Positions 5,442-6,906 of a DNA stretch of 6,906 nt are shown in pieces. The notes below the pieces were generated by a model. It saw only the letters and a program-made list of their open reading frames with translations, was not told the origin of the DNA and did not search any database. The position numbers were made by a program, and so were the translations under genes. This stretch comes from Sideroxydans sp. (GTDB lineage: Bacteria; Pseudomonadota; Gammaproteobacteria; Burkholderiales; Gallionellaceae). Location: NCBI GenBank assembly GCA_020057805.1, contig JAGVFD010000061.1:1-6906 (forward strand), read 5' to 3'. Numbering within the stretch: the stretch's first letter is position 1; the number at the start of each line of letters is the position of its first letter.

Positions 5442-6906
5442 ATGCTCAAATTTCTGTCCATCCGCGACTTCGTCATTGTCGAATCTCTTGCGCTCGATTT
5501 TTCCACCGGTTTCACCGCATTGACTGGCGAGACCGGCGCAGGTAAATCTATTTTGATTGATGCGCTGTCTTTGGCTTTAGGCGAACGCGGCGATGCGGGC
5601 ATGGTGCGCGCGGGGTGTGAACGCGCCGATATTGCAGCGGAATTTGATACGACCGCGTCGCCCCAATTAGAGGCCTGGTTGCGTGAGCAAGACTTGCAAG
5701 GTGATGACGGCGTTTGCTTGCTGCGTCGCACCTTGGATGCCAGCGGTCGTTCGCGTGGATTCATCAACGGCAGTAGTGCTACGCAACAACAGATGCGTGA
5801 GGCGGGGGAGTTTTTGCTGGACATTCACGGGCAACATGCGCATCAATCTTTGTTGAAGGCCGACGCGCAACGCGAGCTGCTCGATACCCACGCAGGATTG
5901 ACGCAGCAAACGGTTGCCGTGGGCGCGAGCTTTAAGGCATGGCAAAGCTTGAATCGTCGACGTACCCAGTTAGAACAGAACGCGGAAGCCGTGGCCGCCG
6001 AGCGCGAATTGCTGGCGTTTCAACGCCGCGAATTAGACGCGCTGAATTTTGTGGCAAGCGAATGGGAGAGTGTGCAGGCTGATTATTCACGCTTGTCGCA
6101 TGCGGCCAGTTTGTTGGAGAGCGCGCAGTTTGGTATTGAAGTGTTGAGTGAATCGGACACGGCATGTTTGGCGCAATTGAATGCTTTGGTCAGTCGCTTG
6201 CGTGCCGGTTTGGAATTTGATGCGGGCCTGCAAGACACGCTGACGTTGTTGGAAAGTTCGCAAAACGAATTGCAAGAAGCGGTGTATGCCTTGCGCCATT
6301 ACCAAGAAAAGCTAGACGCCGATCCGCAGCAGTTGCGCGAACAAGAACGCCGCATTGCGGATGTGATGGAAGCCGCGCGCAAATATCGGGTGAAGCCCGA
6401 GCAATTGCCGCAGGCGTTGCAAACCATGGTGGCGCGCTTGGATGAGTTGGGCGGCGATGCTGATTTAGCCGACCTGACCAAACAAGAAGCCGTCGCGCAC
6501 GCGGCTTATTTAACCCTCGCCAAAAAATTAAGCGCCGCGCGCACTCAAGCGGCTAAAAAACTATCAGACGACATCACCCTCGCCATGCAAACGCTTGCCA
6601 TGCAGGGCGGGCAATTTGCCGTGGCTTTGTTGCCACTGGCCGAAGGCGGCGCGCACGGATTAGAGGCAGTGGAATTGCAAGTGGCAGCGAATCAAGGTTC
6701 ACCTTTGCGTAGCTTGGCGAAAGTGGCCTCGGGTGGTGAGTTGTCGCGCATTAGCTTAGCCATTCAAGTGGCCGCGAGCAGCGCCGCCAGCGTGCCCACT
6801 TTGATTTTTGACGAAGTGGATAGCGGCATTGGCGGGCGCGTGGCGGAAATCGTCGGCAGCCTACTCAAGCAATTAGGCGGCCGTCATCAAGTGTTGTGCG
6901 TCACCC
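5442..6906 (+). CDS. recN: DNA repair protein RecN, 3' end cut by the window edge
   Basis: RecN is an SMC-like ATPase that acts in double-strand break repair by recombination. The visible 488 codons (usual length about 550) start MLKFLSIRDFVIVESLALDF and include Walker A GETGAGKS (29-36), the conserved 'DIHGQHAHQSLL' block (about 127-138), a long helical, coiled-coil central region rich in Glu, Gln, Leu and Arg with 'FQRRELDALN', the ABC signature SGGELSR (430-436), and Walker B with the catalytic acid in 'TLIFDEVDSGIGG' (453-465). The frame is intact throughout. The missing C-terminus should contain the 'VTHLPQVA'-type H-loop; the last visible residues are CVT. The start follows AAGGG (5426-5430) at a long 11-base spacing, right beside the repeat element. 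recN is SOS-induced in many bacteria, but no CTGT-N8-ACAG LexA box is visible upstream here. Confidence 0.97.
   Translation, partial: MLKFLSIRDFVIVESLALDFSTGFTALTGETGAGKSILIDALSLALGERGDAGMVRAGCERADIAAEFDTTASPQLEAWLREQDLQGDDGVCLLRRTLDASGRSRGFINGSSATQQQMREAGEFLLDIHGQHAHQSLLKADAQRELLDTHAGLTQQTVAVGASFKAWQSLNRRRTQLEQNAEAVAAERELLAFQRRELDALNFVASEWESVQADYSRLSHAASLLESAQFGIEVLSESDTACLAQLNALVSRLRAGLEFDAGLQDTLTLLESSQNELQEAVYALRHYQEKLDADPQQLREQERRIADVMEAARKYRVKPEQLPQALQTMVARLDELGGDADLADLTKQEAVAHAAYLTLAKKLSAARTQAAKKLSDDITLAMQTLAMQGGQFAVALLPLAEGGAHGLEAVELQVAANQGSPLRSLAKVASGGELSRISLAIQVAASSAASVPTLIFDEVDSGIGGRVAEIVGSLLKQLGGRHQVLCVT

Overview
This is an ordinary chromosomal stretch from a proteobacterium, most likely a betaproteobacterium. 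The gene order hemH-hrcA on the minus strand, divergent from nadK-recN on the plus strand, fits that class, and the HemH, HrcA and NadK proteins read like betaproteobacterial versions. Base composition is moderate: about 55% GC in a sampled line of recN, and about 43% in the one gene of unknown function. I cannot name a genus. The window ends inside genes on both sides.

Left part (1-1481). A small antitoxin-like gene (PF09720 / TIGR02574 'addiction module component' type) runs off the left edge on the minus strand. Its toxin partner, if there is one, would lie just outside the window. A 136-base divergent intergenic region separates it from a radical SAM gene of the PA0069 / COG1533 family (361-1428, plus strand). 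This gene has a near-consensus sigma70 promoter (TTGACA-18-TATAGT), with a palindrome at the expected transcription start, which is a good operator candidate. A hairpin overlapping the stop codon and a strong bidirectional terminator follow.

Middle part (1482-4417). A convergent, visibly AT-richer gene (1515-2015, minus strand) encodes a small exported protein with four cysteines and no recognised family. It has its own good promoter and uses the shared bidirectional terminator, so it looks like a self-contained transcription unit. Upstream of it are hemH (ferrochelatase, last step of protoheme synthesis) and hrcA (heat-shock repressor), both on the minus strand. They are separated by 113 bases holding a purine/pyrimidine-biased inverted repeat.

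Right part (4418-6906). nadK (NAD kinase) and recN (SMC-like DNA repair ATPase, cut by the right edge after 488 codons) run on the plus strand. The gap between them is filled by a 114-base element with 27-base inverted ends. Each end is itself a small hairpin of the REP / neisserial dRS3 type, so this is probably a dispersed intergenic repeat or MITE. It sits directly against the recN ribosome binding region, and no LexA box is visible upstream of recN.

The core genes are housekeeping: heme synthesis, proteostasis control, NADP supply and double-strand break repair. I did not find a convincing new multi-gene system. The points most worth a second look are the operator-like palindrome on the radical SAM promoter, the repeat element before recN, the unknown exported four-cysteine protein, and the antitoxin at the edge.
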